From contig JAEPQD010000001.1 of the NCBI GenBank assembly GCA_017642695.1, forward strand, positions 1,497,701 to 1,561,700: a DNA stretch of 64,000 nt, read 5' to 3'. Origin of the DNA: Parvibaculum sp. Lineage in GTDB: Bacteria; Pseudomonadota; Alphaproteobacteria; Parvibaculales; Parvibaculaceae. How positions within the stretch are numbered: position 1 is the first letter of the stretch; every line of letters begins with the position of its first letter. The notes under the pieces were generated by a model. That model did no database searches. It saw only the letters and a list, made by a program, of their open reading frames with translations, and was not told the origin of the DNA. The translations under genes were made by a program, and so were the position numbers. Below are positions 37,816 through 46,841 of the stretch, piece after piece.

Positions 37816-39051
37816 ATGCGTCTCGGCGCGGGGCGCATCGCGCTTGCGGTGCTGGCGGTCGTCATCATTGGCGTTACGATTTTCGGCGTCGCCAAATGGC
37901 GCGAGATCAATCGCGTGCGTTTCGTCTTCAGCATGTTCTCGGGCGTGGAGCAGGTCGACCGTTTCCGCGACATGGGCAGCTATTTCCCTGTGCGGACCTT
38001 TCACCGCTCTGGCGAAGTGAGCGCACTGCCGGAAGGCAGGATGATCGCGTTGCCTGAAACTTTTTCGTGGTCCGGCGAGGCACGGGACACCACATCGTTT
38101 CTCGAAGAAACGGATACAACGGGCCTCCTTGTCGTGAAGGGCGACGGTACACTCGTCTACGAGAACTACTGGCGCGGCAACGACGCCGACACACGCTGGA
38201 TTTCCTGGTCCGTCGGCAAGTCCTTCATCTCCGCTCTGGTCGGCGTCGCCGTCAAGGAGGGGAAGATCGGGAGCATCGGCGACCAGCTCGTAAAGTATGC
38301 GCCGGAGCTTGAGGGCACCGCCTATGACGGCGTGACCGTCAAGGACGCGCTTGAGATGTCCTCCGGTGTCGCATGGAACGAGGACTACAGCGATCCCGAC
38401 TCCGACATCGCCCGTTTCGGCCGCGCGCTGGCGCTCGGCGACTCCATGGTCGACTTCGCGAAGACGCTGAAGCGGAAGCACGAGCCCGGCACGATCAACT
38501 ACTACAACAGCATGGATGCGCAGGTGCTCGGTCTTGTGCTCCAGCATGCGACGGAGATGAGCCCGTCCGAATATCTCGAAGAGAAGATCTGGTCGAAGAT
38601 CGGCGCCGAGCATGATGGCTACTGGATACTGGACGATACCGGCACCGAGCTCGCCGCAGGCGGCGTCAACGTTACGCTCAGGGATTATGCGCGTTTCGGT
38701 CTCCTTTATCTCAATGAGGGGAAGTGGCATGGCGAGCAGATCTTGCCCGCCGACTGGGTGAGAGCGTCCCACAAGCCGAATGCACCGCAGCTCATGCCGG
38801 GCAAGCAGGAGATCTCGGACACGATCTGGGGCTATGGTTATCTCTGGTGGCTGCCCCGTGAGGTCGATGGCCCCTATGCCGCGGTCGGCATCTACAACCA
38901 GTTCATCTATGTCGATCCCGCGCACGACCTCGTCATCGTGAAGATCTCGGCCAACAGCGATTACGGCCAGACCAACGATGAAACAAGCTGGCGTGAGGAC
39001 GAGACGGTCGCGCTTTTCGAGGCGATCGCGGCGAAGGTCGCGGCGGATTGA
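37816..39051 (+). CDS. Serine hydrolase of the beta-lactamase family, NylB-like
   Basis: 411 residues with an N-terminal membrane anchor (IALAVLAVVIIGVTIFGVA). The catalytic SxxK is SVGKSF (residue ~136 on), the Tyr motif is YYNSMDA, and the fold continues in GGVNVTLRDYARFGLLYLNEGKWHGEQILPADWV, close to 6-aminohexanoate-dimer hydrolase (NylB) and related class C-like esterases. The activity may be esterase, amidase or peptidase. AACGGGGAGGGGAGC precedes the ATG. The stop overlaps the next start (TGATG). Confidence 0.88.
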   Translation: MRLGAGRIALAVLAVVIIGVTIFGVAKWREINRVRFVFSMFSGVEQVDRFRDMGSYFPVRTFHRSGEVSALPEGRMIALPETFSWSGEARDTTSFLEETDTTGLLVVKGDGTLVYENYWRGNDADTRWISWSVGKSFISALVGVAVKEGKIGSIGDQLVKYAPELEGTAYDGVTVKDALEMSSGVAWNEDYSDPDSDIARFGRALALGDSMVDFAKTLKRKHEPGTINYYNSMDAQVLGLVLQHATEMSPSEYLEEKIWSKIGAEHDGYWILDDTGTELAAGGVNVTLRDYARFGLLYLNEGKWHGEQILPADWVRASHKPNAPQLMPGKQEISDTIWGYGYLWWLPREVDGPYAAVGIYNQFIYVDPAHDLVIVKISANSDYGQTNDETSWREDETVALFEAIAAKVAAD

Positions 39052-39605
39052 TGGACGAGGAGCGGTTCATCGAGCTCGCGCTGACGAACGAGGTGAACCG
39101 CGAAATCCTCCAGCGGCTGCCCTCCCTCGGGCTTGCCGATGCCTGGCTCGTTTCCGGCTCGCTCTTCCAGACGGTATGGAATGGGCTCACCGGTCGCGCG
39201 CCCGGCTACGGCATCAAGGACTACGACATCTTCTATTTCGACGCGGATACGAGCTGGGAGGCGGAAGACATCGCCATCCGCCGCTGCGCGGAACTCTTCG
39301 CGGATGTCGGGGCCGATGTCGAACTCAAGAATCAGGCGCGGGTGCATCTCTGGTACGAGGAGAAGTTCGGCACCGCCTATCCGCCGCTTCATTCTTCCTG
39401 CGAGGGAATCGACCGCTTCCTTGCGCCGGCCTGCATGGTCGGAATCGCGCCGGACATGACGGTTTATGCGCCGTGCGGCTTCGCCGACATCGAGACCATG
39501 ACCATCCGGCCGAACCGCGCCCTCAATTTCAGTGCCGAGCGCTATGCGGAGAAGGCGGATCGCTGGAAGGAGAAGTGGCCCGAGCTGACGGTGCTTCCTG
39601 CCTAG
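39051..39605 (+). CDS. Nucleotidyltransferase family protein (DUF925/NTP_transf_6-like)
   Basis: 184 residues. VSGSLFQTVWNGLTGR (G-S motif) and GIKDYDIFYFDADTSWEAED (paired acids) match the NTP_transf_6 group of nucleotidyltransferase-like proteins, whose substrate is unknown. The C-terminal TMTIRPNRALNFSAERYAEKADRWKEKWP is also typical. The ATG overlaps the TGA of the serine hydrolase by one base, so the two are cotranscribed. The 3' end overlaps the convergent hydrolase gene by 4 bases. Confidence 0.85.
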   Translation: MDEERFIELALTNEVNREILQRLPSLGLADAWLVSGSLFQTVWNGLTGRAPGYGIKDYDIFYFDADTSWEAEDIAIRRCAELFADVGADVELKNQARVHLWYEEKFGTAYPPLHSSCEGIDRFLAPACMVGIAPDMTVYAPCGFADIETMTIRPNRALNFSAERYAEKADRWKEKWPELTVLPA

Positions 39606-40384
39606 GCCGCAAGCAGCCGCTCCCGGAAGAAGGAGATGACGCGCTTTGCCGCCTCCTTGGTCTGCTCGCCGTCGCTGTCGATCAGATCCACAGTGAGAAC
39701 GCTATGCGGCTTCGGCGCAGGCGAATCGGGATTCGCGACGGAATCCTCGAGTTCGATCCCCTCGAAGGCGTCGCCGAGCTCGCGCCGCAGCGATTCGAAC
39801 CTCTCTGGCGGGCACATCGGATCACCCTTGAAGCGCAGCCCCAGCACCTTGTCGCCGCGCGCGCAGCGGTCCTTTACGCAGGCAAGCTCTTCCGGAGAGA
39901 CGTGAAGCGCGGCCCTGCGCTTCGCGCCGAGCGGCAGTGGCATGGAGGGCTGCGAGAGCACCGGCGCCATGAGCGCGGGCTCCATCATCATGGACAGCGC
40001 GAAATTGCCAGAAAAGCACATGCCGACGGCGCCGACACCCTTGCCGCCCGCCTCGCCATGCGCGTGGCGGGCAAGCGCGCGCAGCCACGTCGTGACCGGG
40101 CTTGACCTGTTCGAGGCGAGGACGTGGAACTCGCGCCGGATGCAGAGCGAAACGATGGAAGAGAAGGCATAAGCCGGCGTGATCGGCTTCCCCGCCTTGC
40201 CGAGCAGGAGCGGCATGTAGACCCGGAAGCCCGCATCCGCCACCCAGTCCGCGAATCGGATCACTTCTGGCGTGATGCCGGGGACCTCGTGGATCACGAT
40301 GACGGCGGGGCCCGTGCCGCGTACGTAGAGGGGTTTTGTCTCCCCCTCATGCATGAAAGCCGTTGCCTCGTATTTCTCGAGCAT
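39602..40384 (-). CDS. Dienelactone hydrolase family protein
   Basis: 260 residues, alpha/beta hydrolase fold. The nucleophile is Cys in GAVGMCFSGNFAL (~residue 125), as in dienelactone hydrolases; VIVIHEVPGITPEVIRFADWVADAGFRVYMP is the standard N-terminal core. The catalytic Asp/His are expected near the end (KPHSVLTVDL carries the His). The ATG at 40384 has GGGAGGTGACG in front; the longer frame to 40483 would run into the atp terminator. Substrate unknown. Confidence 0.88.
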   Translation of the reverse strand: MLEKYEATAFMHEGETKPLYVRGTGPAVIVIHEVPGITPEVIRFADWVADAGFRVYMPLLLGKAGKPITPAYAFSSIVSLCIRREFHVLASNRSSPVTTWLRALARHAHGEAGGKGVGAVGMCFSGNFALSMMMEPALMAPVLSQPSMPLPLGAKRRAALHVSPEELACVKDRCARGDKVLGLRFKGDPMCPPERFESLRRELGDAFEGIELEDSVANPDSPAPKPHSVLTVDLIDSDGEQTKEAAKRVISFFRERLLAA

Positions 40385-40443
40385 CGTCACCTCCCGGGTT
40401 GCCGTCGCATTGAACCGGAGCGGACACTCGAAAAGCAACGAAA

Positions 40444-40475
40444 AACCCCGTCCTGCCTTCCGGCGGGACGGGGTT
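40444..40475 (-). terminator. Intrinsic terminator of the F0 ATP synthase operon
   Basis: AACCCCGTCC (40475-40466 read on the minus strand) pairs with GGACGGGGTT (40453-40444), a 10-bp stem with a 12-base loop, followed by a run of T. It lies 18 bases beyond the atpF stop. Confidence 0.9.
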
Positions 40476-40493
40476 CGATGCAATCAGTGCAGC

Positions 40494-40979
40494 TCAGTGC
40501 AGCTTCGAGGCGAGGTCGGAAATCGATTTCTCGATAAGCTTCGCGTCCTTGCCCGCATCGACCTTGTCGGCGATGACACGGCGGGCGGCGCCGATGGCGA
40601 CCTCCGCGGCAGTGGAGCGAACGTCGTTCACCGCCTGCGTTTCCGCCTGCGCGATCTTGTCCTCGGCGAGCTTCGTGCGGCGCTCGACCTGCGCTTCCAT
40701 ATTGGCGCGGGTCTCCTTCGCAAGTTGCTCTGCCTCGGCCTTCGCCTGGGTGATGATGTCCTCGGCTTCCTTCATCGCCTCGCGCTGCTTGCGCTGGTAG
40801 GAGGCGAGAAGCTGCTGGGCCTCCTCGCGGAGCCGGCGCGCCTCGTCGAGCTCGGCCGCGATATCCGCGGCGCGCTTGTCGAGCATGCTGCCGATCATCC
40901 CCGGCACCTTGTAATAGAGCACGAGCCCGACAAAGCCGAGGAACGACACCAGAACCCAGAATTCAGGGGTAGCAAACAT
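40494..40979 (-). CDS. atpF: ATP synthase F0 subunit b
   Basis: 161 residues. One N-terminal membrane helix (FWVLVSFLGFVGLVLYYKVP) and a long charged helix with heptad-like repeats (ARRLREEAQQLLASYQRKQREAMKEAEDII), the peripheral stalk of ATP synthase. The ATG at 40979 gives MFATPEFW. A longer frame on this strand (to 41276) belongs to another reading frame of the next gene. Last gene of the operon. Confidence 0.95.
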   Translation of the reverse strand: MFATPEFWVLVSFLGFVGLVLYYKVPGMIGSMLDKRAADIAAELDEARRLREEAQQLLASYQRKQREAMKEAEDIITQAKAEAEQLAKETRANMEAQVERRTKLAEDKIAQAETQAVNDVRSTAAEVAIGAARRVIADKVDAGKDAKLIEKSISDLASKLH

Positions 40980-40995
40980 ATGGCCGATCCTTCGC

Positions 40996-41475
40996 TTACT
41001 TGAGTTCGGTGTCGACCGCGCGTTCCGTCGCGGAACGGTCGGCCTCGCCGAGGAGCTGGGCGACGATGGCATCGGCCACGTCGACCGCGACAGTACGCAC
41101 ATTGGCAAGCGCGGCTTCCTTGGTCGTCGCGATCTGCTTTTCGGCTTCCGCGATCTTCTCGGCAAGACGTGCCTCGATGGCGAGCCGCTGACGCTCCGTC
41201 TCTTCATGAAGCCGGTCGCGCGTTTCCTGCGCGATTTCATGCGCCTTCGCGCGGGCTTCCGCCAGCGCCTTTTCATAGGCTTCGATCGCCTCGTCCGTCT
41301 GCCGCTTGAACTGTTCGGCCTGGTCGAGGTCGTCGGCGATGCGGTCGCGGCGCTCTTCCAGCACGGTGGCGATGCGCGGCAGGGCCACGCGCGACATCAT
41401 GACGTAGAGGTAGCCGAAAACGATCACCAGCCAGACGAGCTGGGGAACGAAGGTATGGAACTCTAATTGCGGCAT
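40996..41475 (-). CDS. ATP synthase F0 subunit b'
   Basis: 159 residues. It starts MPQLEFHTFVPQLVWLVIVFGYLYVMM, one membrane helix, then a long alanine- and glutamate-rich coiled coil. A second b-like subunit upstream of b, marked by the opening PQL.F.TF.PQLVWL, is the b' of photosynthetic bacteria and alphaproteobacteria; it forms a heterodimeric stalk with b. It is 16 bases before atpF. Confidence 0.95.
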   Translation of the reverse strand: MPQLEFHTFVPQLVWLVIVFGYLYVMMSRVALPRIATVLEERRDRIADDLDQAEQFKRQTDEAIEAYEKALAEARAKAHEIAQETRDRLHEETERQRLAIEARLAEKIAEAEKQIATTKEAALANVRTVAVDVADAIVAQLLGEADRSATERAVDTELK

Positions 41476-41561
41476 GCCGCTTCTCCCGAAAGCGATAGCT
41501 GGCGCCGCAGCAATTGCGGCGCCAGAATCCTCAAGAACTCTTGAGTGCGTTCGCTAACCGA

Positions 41562-41789
41562 TCAGAACGCGAAGAGGATCAGGAACGCGACGGCGAGGCC
41601 GAACAGGCCCGTGGCTTCTGCGAGCGCGAAGCCGAGCAGCGCGTTACCGAACTGGCCCTGGGCCGCGGCCGGGTTGCGCAGCGCACCGGCAAGGTAGTTG
41701 CCGAAAATCGTGCCGATGCCGACGCCGGCGCCCGCGAGAGCGATACAGGCGATGCCCGCACCGATGAGCTTTGCGGCTTCTGCTTCCAT
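41562..41789 (-). CDS. atpE: ATP synthase F0 subunit c
   Basis: 75 residues, two membrane helices and a polar loop ([11 protein letters not shown]). The proton-binding acid is E58 in [17 protein letters not shown]. The first helix has the [11 protein letters not shown] glycine pattern of the c ring. No sodium-type ligands are seen, so it should be proton-driven. Confidence 0.97.
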   Translation of the reverse strand: MEAEAAKLIGAGIACIALAGAGVGIGTIFGNYLAGALRNPAAAQGQFGNALLGFALAEATGLFGLAVAFLILFAF

Positions 41790-41876
41790 GGTCTTAAGTC
41801 TCCATTGTCGTAAAGGGCGGGCTGGCGCCCCGTTGCGGTTGATCGGACGGGACGCTTGCCCCGGTTGGCGAACGCC

Positions 41877-42650
41877 TCAATGCATGTGCAAGGCGTCGTT
41901 CAGATAGATGCAGGTCAGAATGGCGAAAACATAGGCCTGGAGCGCTGCCACAAGCACCTCGAGGCCCGTCAGCGCCACCATGAAGGCGAGCGGCAGCAGG
42001 CCCGGCAAATAGCCGAACGCGCCAAGCGCGATCACGAAGCCTGCGAACACTTTCAGCACGGTATGTCCCGCCATCATGTTGGCGAACAGTCGGACCGAGA
42101 GGCTGATCGGGCGGGTAAGGTAGGAAACGACTTCGATCGGAACCACAAGCGGCAACAGATAAGCCGGCACGCCGTGGGGCACGAAGAACTTGAAGAAACC
42201 GAAGCCGTGGACCGCGAAGCCGAGGATCGTCACGCCAATGAAGATGAAGAAGGCAAGCGCGAAGGTGACGATGATATGGCTCGTGACCGTGAAGGAATAG
42301 GGGATCATTCCAAGCAGGTTGAGTGCCAGGATGAACATGAAGAGGGTGAACACGAACGGGAAGAAACGCAGCCCCGCTGTGCCGACATTGTCGCGCAGCA
42401 TGTTCGCGATGAATTCGTAGGAAAGCTCGACGATGGACTGGAGCCTGCCCGGCACCATCGCGCGGCGGCTCATGCCCGCCAGCATCAGGATCGTCAGCAG
42501 CGCTGCCGCGATGACCATGAAGAGCGAGGAATTCGTGAAGGAAGCGTCGATGCTGCCAAGCTGCAGCGGAAAGTAGGTCTTGATCTCGAATTGATGCATC
42601 GGATCGATGGCAAATCCACCGCCGCCATGTTCCGCGTTTTCTACCGACAC
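41877..42650 (-). CDS. atpB: ATP synthase F0 subunit a
   Basis: 257 residues from the start I chose. Five to six helices; the essential Arg is in SLSVRLFANMMAGH, and the C-terminal ALQAYVFAILTCIYLNDA is diagnostic. The start is uncertain: a GTG at 42650 (VSVENAEHGGGGFAIDPMHQFEIK) follows AAAAAGGGCGGCGAGC, while an ATG at 42599 gives MHQFEIK, closer to some family members. The upstream frame to 42815 overlaps atpI and is not credible. Confidence 0.93.
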   Translation of the reverse strand: MSVENAEHGGGGFAIDPMHQFEIKTYFPLQLGSIDASFTNSSLFMVIAAALLTILMLAGMSRRAMVPGRLQSIVELSYEFIANMLRDNVGTAGLRFFPFVFTLFMFILALNLLGMIPYSFTVTSHIIVTFALAFFIFIGVTILGFAVHGFGFFKFFVPHGVPAYLLPLVVPIEVVSYLTRPISLSVRLFANMMAGHTVLKVFAGFVIALGAFGYLPGLLPLAFMVALTGLEVLVAALQAYVFAILTCIYLNDALHMH

Positions 42651-42676
42651 GCTCGCCGCCCTTTTTGAATGGGGCC

Positions 42677-43042
42677 TCAGCCCGAATGATCGCCGCCTGC
42701 GTCCCGCTCGGTCGCTGCGGTAATCTGCTGCGCCGCCCGATACACGTTCAGAATGCCCGCCGCCACGCCGATGAAGAAGAACACCAGCATCAGCCAGGGC
42801 GTCGTACCGAGCCACTGGTCGAGAACCCAGCCAATCGCTCCGCCGACGAAGACGCCTGCCACCAGTTCGGTGGTCAGGCGAAAGGCGATGCCCATTGCCG
42901 TGCCCCGGCCTCTGCCCGGCGCTGGCTTCAGGTGAGCCTGCTGCGTTTTCCGCAGCCGGGCACCGAAATCCGCAAGATCGGAATTCCGTCCCTTTTCCGG
43001 GGAAGTGCCCGAAGGAATTTTGCCGTCCTGATCGTCCGCCAA
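42677..43042 (-). CDS. atpI: ATP synthase assembly protein AtpI
   Basis: 121 residues. Soluble charged N-terminus (ADDQDGKIPSGTSPEKGR) then two membrane helices around TTELVAGVFVGGAIGWVLDQWLG and PWLMLVFFFIGVAAGILNVY, the AtpI/AtpZ form. I chose a TTG start at 43042 because GGAGGT lies 9 bases upstream; no ATG gives a sensible N-terminus. First gene of atpI-B-E-F'-F. F1 genes are not in the window, as usual in this class. Confidence 0.85.
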   Translation of the reverse strand: MADDQDGKIPSGTSPEKGRNSDLADFGARLRKTQQAHLKPAPGRGRGTAMGIAFRLTTELVAGVFVGGAIGWVLDQWLGTTPWLMLVFFFIGVAAGILNVYRAAQQITAATERDAGGDHSG

Positions 43043-43115
43043 AACCCCGAGACCTCCGCGAAAAAGCCCTGCCAAACCGTAAGAAATGGCGCAGAGCCCT
43101 GCCTCAAGCCGCGCG

Positions 43116-43144
43116 CACCCTACTGGCAGGGTCATAACCTGTCA
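43116..43144 (-). promoter_or_regulatory. Possible promoter of the atp F0 operon
   Basis: Minus-strand -35 TTGACA (43139-43144) and -10 TAGGGT (43116-43121), 17-bp spacer. The -35 is consensus and the -10 weak. It would give a leader of ~65 bases before the atpI TTG. Confidence 0.45.
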
Positions 43145-43255
43145 AGGACCGCTGGAGGGAATATAAGTCATTGATTTCAATGGCTTTTAACGCGTCTTTC
43201 GCGCCTGCGGCATTCGGCCTCGCCGTCATCGTCCCGCGAGTCTCTCGTGTCCATG

Positions 43256-43283
43256 AAAAAGGCCTCTGAAACCAGAGGCCTTT
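43256..43283 (-). terminator. Terminator of smc (bidirectional in form)
   Basis: GGCCTCTG-AAAC-CAGAGGCC (43261-43280) flanked by five A on the left and TTT on the right, so a T run follows it in either direction. It lies ~30 bases past the smc stop. Confidence 0.88.
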
Positions 43284-43312
43284 CCCTTGCGTCATGGCGC
43301 GAATGAGCCCCG

Positions 43313-46300
43313 TCAGGAGGCTTCGCGCAGCGTCTCGGCGACGTCGAGATCGACCGAGACGAGGGTCGAGACGCCGCGCTCCTGCATGGTGACGCCGAAC
43401 AGGCGGTTCATGCGGGCCATGGTGAGCGCGTGGTGAGTGATGATGAGGAAGCGCGTATCGGTCGTCCGCGTCATCTCGTCCATCAGATCGCAGAAACGTT
43501 CCACATTGGCGTCGTCGAGCGGCGCGTCCACCTCGTCCAGTACGCAGATGGGCGAGGGGTTCGTGAGGAACACCGCGAAGATGAGCGACATGGCGGTCAG
43601 CGCCTGCTCGCCGCCCGAGAGGAGCGACATCACCTGAAGACGCTTGCCCGGCGGGCGCGCCATGATCTCAAGGCCGGCTTCCAGCGGATCGTCCGATTCT
43701 GTGAGCTTGAGATGCGCCTCGCCGCCGCCGAAGAGATGGGTGAACAGGCGCGAGAAATTCGCGTTCACCTTCTCGAAGGCTTCGAGCATGCGCTCGCGGC
43801 CTTCGCGATTGAGATTGCCGATGCCCTGACGGAGCTTCGCGATCGCACTGACAAGGTCCTCGCGCTCGGCGGTCATGGTTTCGAGCTGCTCGGTGAGCTC
43901 CCGCGCTTCTTCCTCGGCACGAAGGTTCACCCCGCCAAGGCTTTCGCGCTCGCGCTTCAGGCGTTCGAGCTTCGCGTCGATCTGCTCGAGTTCGGGAAGC
44001 TCTGTTCCCTCTTCGAGATTGGCCTGCGCGAGTGCCTCTGCCGGCTCGCATTCGAGCACTTCGCGGATGCGCTCTTCCGATTCCGCGCGCCGTTCCCGTG
44101 CGCCGTCAACGAGACCGTCGATGCGGGCGCGTTCTTCGCGCGTCTCTCCGAGCTGGTGCTGCACATCCTTCGCGTGCTTCACGGCTTCCGCGAGATGTTT
44201 TTCGGCCGTCGCGAGTTCGTCCGCCGCATGGGAGCGTCCCGTTTCGGCTTCGGAAATATAGGTCAACAGAGCGCGGCGCTTTTCGTCAATCTCGGCCGGC
44301 ACGCCTTCAAGCGCCTTGAGTTCGGCTTCCGCTTCACTCTTGCGTTCTTCAAGTGTGCCGATCTGACGTTCGGCATTCGTCGCGCGAAGCTGCCACGCAT
44401 TGCTCTCCTCGCCGATGGCGGCAAGGCGGCGCGTGCGGGCATCTGCCTCGCGGCGAAGACCCTCATGTTCGGCCCGCGCTTCCGAAAGCTCGAGACGGAG
44501 CGCCGCCACACGGTCGCGCAGCTCACCCGCTTTCGCGCGCGGCTCTTCGTCGGGCTTCAGGTTCTGAAGGGCGACTTCGGCTTCCTCGAGCGAGCGGGCA
44601 GCCTCGACCTTGTCGCCGGAAAGCCTTTCCTCGGATTCGGCCAGCGTGTCGAGGCGTGAAAGCTGCGCCGAGGCAGCGCGCTCCGCCGAGGCGAGTGCAT
44701 CCCTGATACGGCTATGCTCGCTCTGCGCCTCGCGAAGTGCCGAGCGGCGCGCCTGCTCCTGCTGCATGGCTTCTTCCGAAGCGACATGCGCCGCATCGAA
44801 AGTGGTGCGGGCTTCGGCCGCCACCGTGCGGGCGTCGGCAAGCTCCCTTTCGAGATCTGCGAGCCGGTTGCGCTGTTCGAGGCGACGTGCGGAAGCGGTC
44901 GGCGCGTCGGCGGCGGCGGTGTAACCGTCCCAGCGCCAGAGCGCGCCTTCCTGGGTGACGAGACGCTGGCCGGGGGCGAGCTGCGGCTGCAAGCGCCGGC
45001 CGTCCTCCACGGAAACGACGATGCCGATCTGCGACAGCCGCCGTCCGAGCGCCGAAGGCCCCTTCACGAAATAGGAAAGCGGCGTCGCGCCTTCGGGGAG
45101 CGCCGGTGTCGCATCGAAGGGCGGCAATGCACTCCAGTGGATCGGGGCCGCCGCGTCGTCCGGCACGGCGAGGTCGTCGCCGAGCGCCGCGCCGAGCGCC
45201 GTCTCGTAGCCATGTTCGACAGATACGGCGTCGATCACCGGCGGCCAGAGATCGCTTTCGCCGACGGCGAGAAGATCGGCCAGTGTTTTCGCTTCTGCGG
45301 CGAGGTCGCCCGCGGCGCGTTCGGCGGCTTGCATCGGCTCCCGCGCGGCCTTCTCGGCCTCCTGCGCGCGGCGGCGTGCTTCTTCCGCGTCGAGTGCAAG
45401 CCGTTCGGCTTCGCTCACGCGGCCCGCGGCCTCTTCGAGTTCGACGGATTGCAGCGCGATCTGCGCTTTCTTTTCTTCGGCACCGGAAAGCGTTTCGCGT
45501 TCGCGTGCGATCTCGGCGAGCTGACGCTCAAGCTTCTCGATCCGCTGGCGTCCCGCCTCGATCGTGCGCGTGAGGCTCGTGCGCTCGGCACTGAGAGCGG
45601 CAATCTCCTGATTGACGGCGTCGAGCTCGCTTTCAGTCGATTCCAGCGCGGTCTGGGTTTCCGCGACGCGCGCCTGTGCGCTGGCCTGCGCTTCGCCCTG
45701 GCCCTCCTCGGCGGCACGAAGCTCCTGCGCTTCCATGTCGAGTCGCGAAATGGCGCCCTGCGTATCCTCGATCAGCTCGCGCTCGCGGCCGAGATCCTGT
45801 CCGATCTGCTGCAGCCGGGCGGTGAGGCGGGAAGCCTGTTCCTTTGCGCGCGCTTCCTCGGCGTCGAGGTTCTCGCGCTCGACCGTTAGGCGGTGCAACC
45901 GCGCGGCGGCTTCCGCTTCCTTCTCGCGGAGCGGGGGCAGGCGGTCGGCAGCTTCCGCTTCCATCGTGCTTGCGGCCGCGGCTTCGCGCGTGAGTTCCGC
46001 GACGCGCACATCCGTCTCGGCGAGCTTCTCCTCAGACTGCTTCAGCGACGTCACCGCCTGCGTCCAGCGCAGGTGGAGAAGGATCGCTTCCGTCTCGCGG
46101 ATCTGGCCCGAAAGGTTGCGGTAGCGCACGGCCTGGCGCGCCTGGCGCTTGAGGCTCGCAAGCTGGGATTCGACTTGTGCCACGACGTCGTCGAGGCGGG
46201 TGAGGTTCGTCTCGGCGGCCTTGAGGCGGAGTTCTGCCTCGTGGCGGCGTGTATAGAGGCCGGTGATGCCTGCCGCCTCCTCGAGAATGCGCCGGCGGTT

Positions 46301-46774
46301 GATCGGCTTCGAGGAAATGAGCTGTGCGATCTGGCCCTGCCGGACGAGGGCAGGCGAGTGCGCGCCCGTCGAGGCGTCGGCGAAAAGAAGCTGCACATCG
46401 CGGGCGCGAACCTCGCGGCCGTTGATGCGATAGGTCGAACCCTGTTCGCGTTCGATCTTGCGCGAAACCTCGATGACGTCGCAGTCGTTATAGGCCGCAG
46501 GTGCGGAACGGTCGCCATTGTCGATGAACAGAACTACCTCGGCGTGGTTGCGCGCGGGCCGTCCCGACGTGCCGGCGAAGATCACGTCTTCCATGCCGGA
46601 GCCGCGCATGTTCTTGAACGAGTTCTCGCCCATCACCCAGCGCATGGCTTCGAGCAGATTCGACTTGCCGCATCCGTTCGGGCCGACGACGCCGGTAAGG
46701 CCCGGCTCGATGATGAGATCCGTCGGGTCGACGAAGGACTTGAAACCTGAAAGCCGGAGGCGATTGAACTTCAC
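43313..46774 (-). CDS. smc: Chromosome segregation protein SMC
   Basis: 1153 residues. Walker A GPNGCGKSN near residue 32; two long coiled-coil arms with a hinge near the middle (~510-630); C-terminal signature LSGGEQALTAMSL and Walker B PICVLDEVDAPLDDANVERF. It organises and segregates chromosomes with ScpA/ScpB. I use the GTG at 46774 (VKFNRLRLSGFKSFVDP), the standard N-terminus; the open frame continues to 46888 in low-complexity sequence. It is 67 bases after the DsbA-like gene, probably one transcript. Confidence 0.97.
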   Translation of the reverse strand: MKFNRLRLSGFKSFVDPTDLIIEPGLTGVVGPNGCGKSNLLEAMRWVMGENSFKNMRGSGMEDVIFAGTSGRPARNHAEVVLFIDNGDRSAPAAYNDCDVIEVSRKIEREQGSTYRINGREVRARDVQLLFADASTGAHSPALVRQGQIAQLISSKPINRRRILEEAAGITGLYTRRHEAELRLKAAETNLTRLDDVVAQVESQLASLKRQARQAVRYRNLSGQIRETEAILLHLRWTQAVTSLKQSEEKLAETDVRVAELTREAAAASTMEAEAADRLPPLREKEAEAAARLHRLTVERENLDAEEARAKEQASRLTARLQQIGQDLGRERELIEDTQGAISRLDMEAQELRAAEEGQGEAQASAQARVAETQTALESTESELDAVNQEIAALSAERTSLTRTIEAGRQRIEKLERQLAEIARERETLSGAEEKKAQIALQSVELEEAAGRVSEAERLALDAEEARRRAQEAEKAAREPMQAAERAAGDLAAEAKTLADLLAVGESDLWPPVIDAVSVEHGYETALGAALGDDLAVPDDAAAPIHWSALPPFDATPALPEGATPLSYFVKGPSALGRRLSQIGIVVSVEDGRRLQPQLAPGQRLVTQEGALWRWDGYTAAADAPTASARRLEQRNRLADLERELADARTVAAEARTTFDAAHVASEEAMQQEQARRSALREAQSEHSRIRDALASAERAASAQLSRLDTLAESEERLSGDKVEAARSLEEAEVALQNLKPDEEPRAKAGELRDRVAALRLELSEARAEHEGLRREADARTRRLAAIGEESNAWQLRATNAERQIGTLEERKSEAEAELKALEGVPAEIDEKRRALLTYISEAETGRSHAADELATAEKHLAEAVKHAKDVQHQLGETREERARIDGLVDGARERRAESEERIREVLECEPAEALAQANLEEGTELPELEQIDAKLERLKRERESLGGVNLRAEEEARELTEQLETMTAEREDLVSAIAKLRQGIGNLNREGRERMLEAFEKVNANFSRLFTHLFGGGEAHLKLTESDDPLEAGLEIMARPPGKRLQVMSLLSGGEQALTAMSLIFAVFLTNPSPICVLDEVDAPLDDANVERFCDLMDEMTRTTDTRFLIITHHALTMARMNRLFGVTMQERGVSTLVSVDLDVAETLREAS

Positions 46775-46841
46775 TGTCTGTCTCGATCTCTGAGTTGTCT
46801 TGTGTCTTCGGACTGCCGCAACAGATGAATGCCTGCGGCGT

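Noticed and set aside
36199-38925. A 908-codon open frame on the minus strand opposite gcvPB and the serine hydrolase.
   Set aside because: It is antisense to two clear genes, has a His/Arg/Asp-rich translation without any family features, and is expected from GC-rich codon bias.
43104-43295. 63-codon minus-strand frame upstream of atpI.
   Set aside because: It spans the smc terminator and the probable atp promoter, and has no ribosome site.
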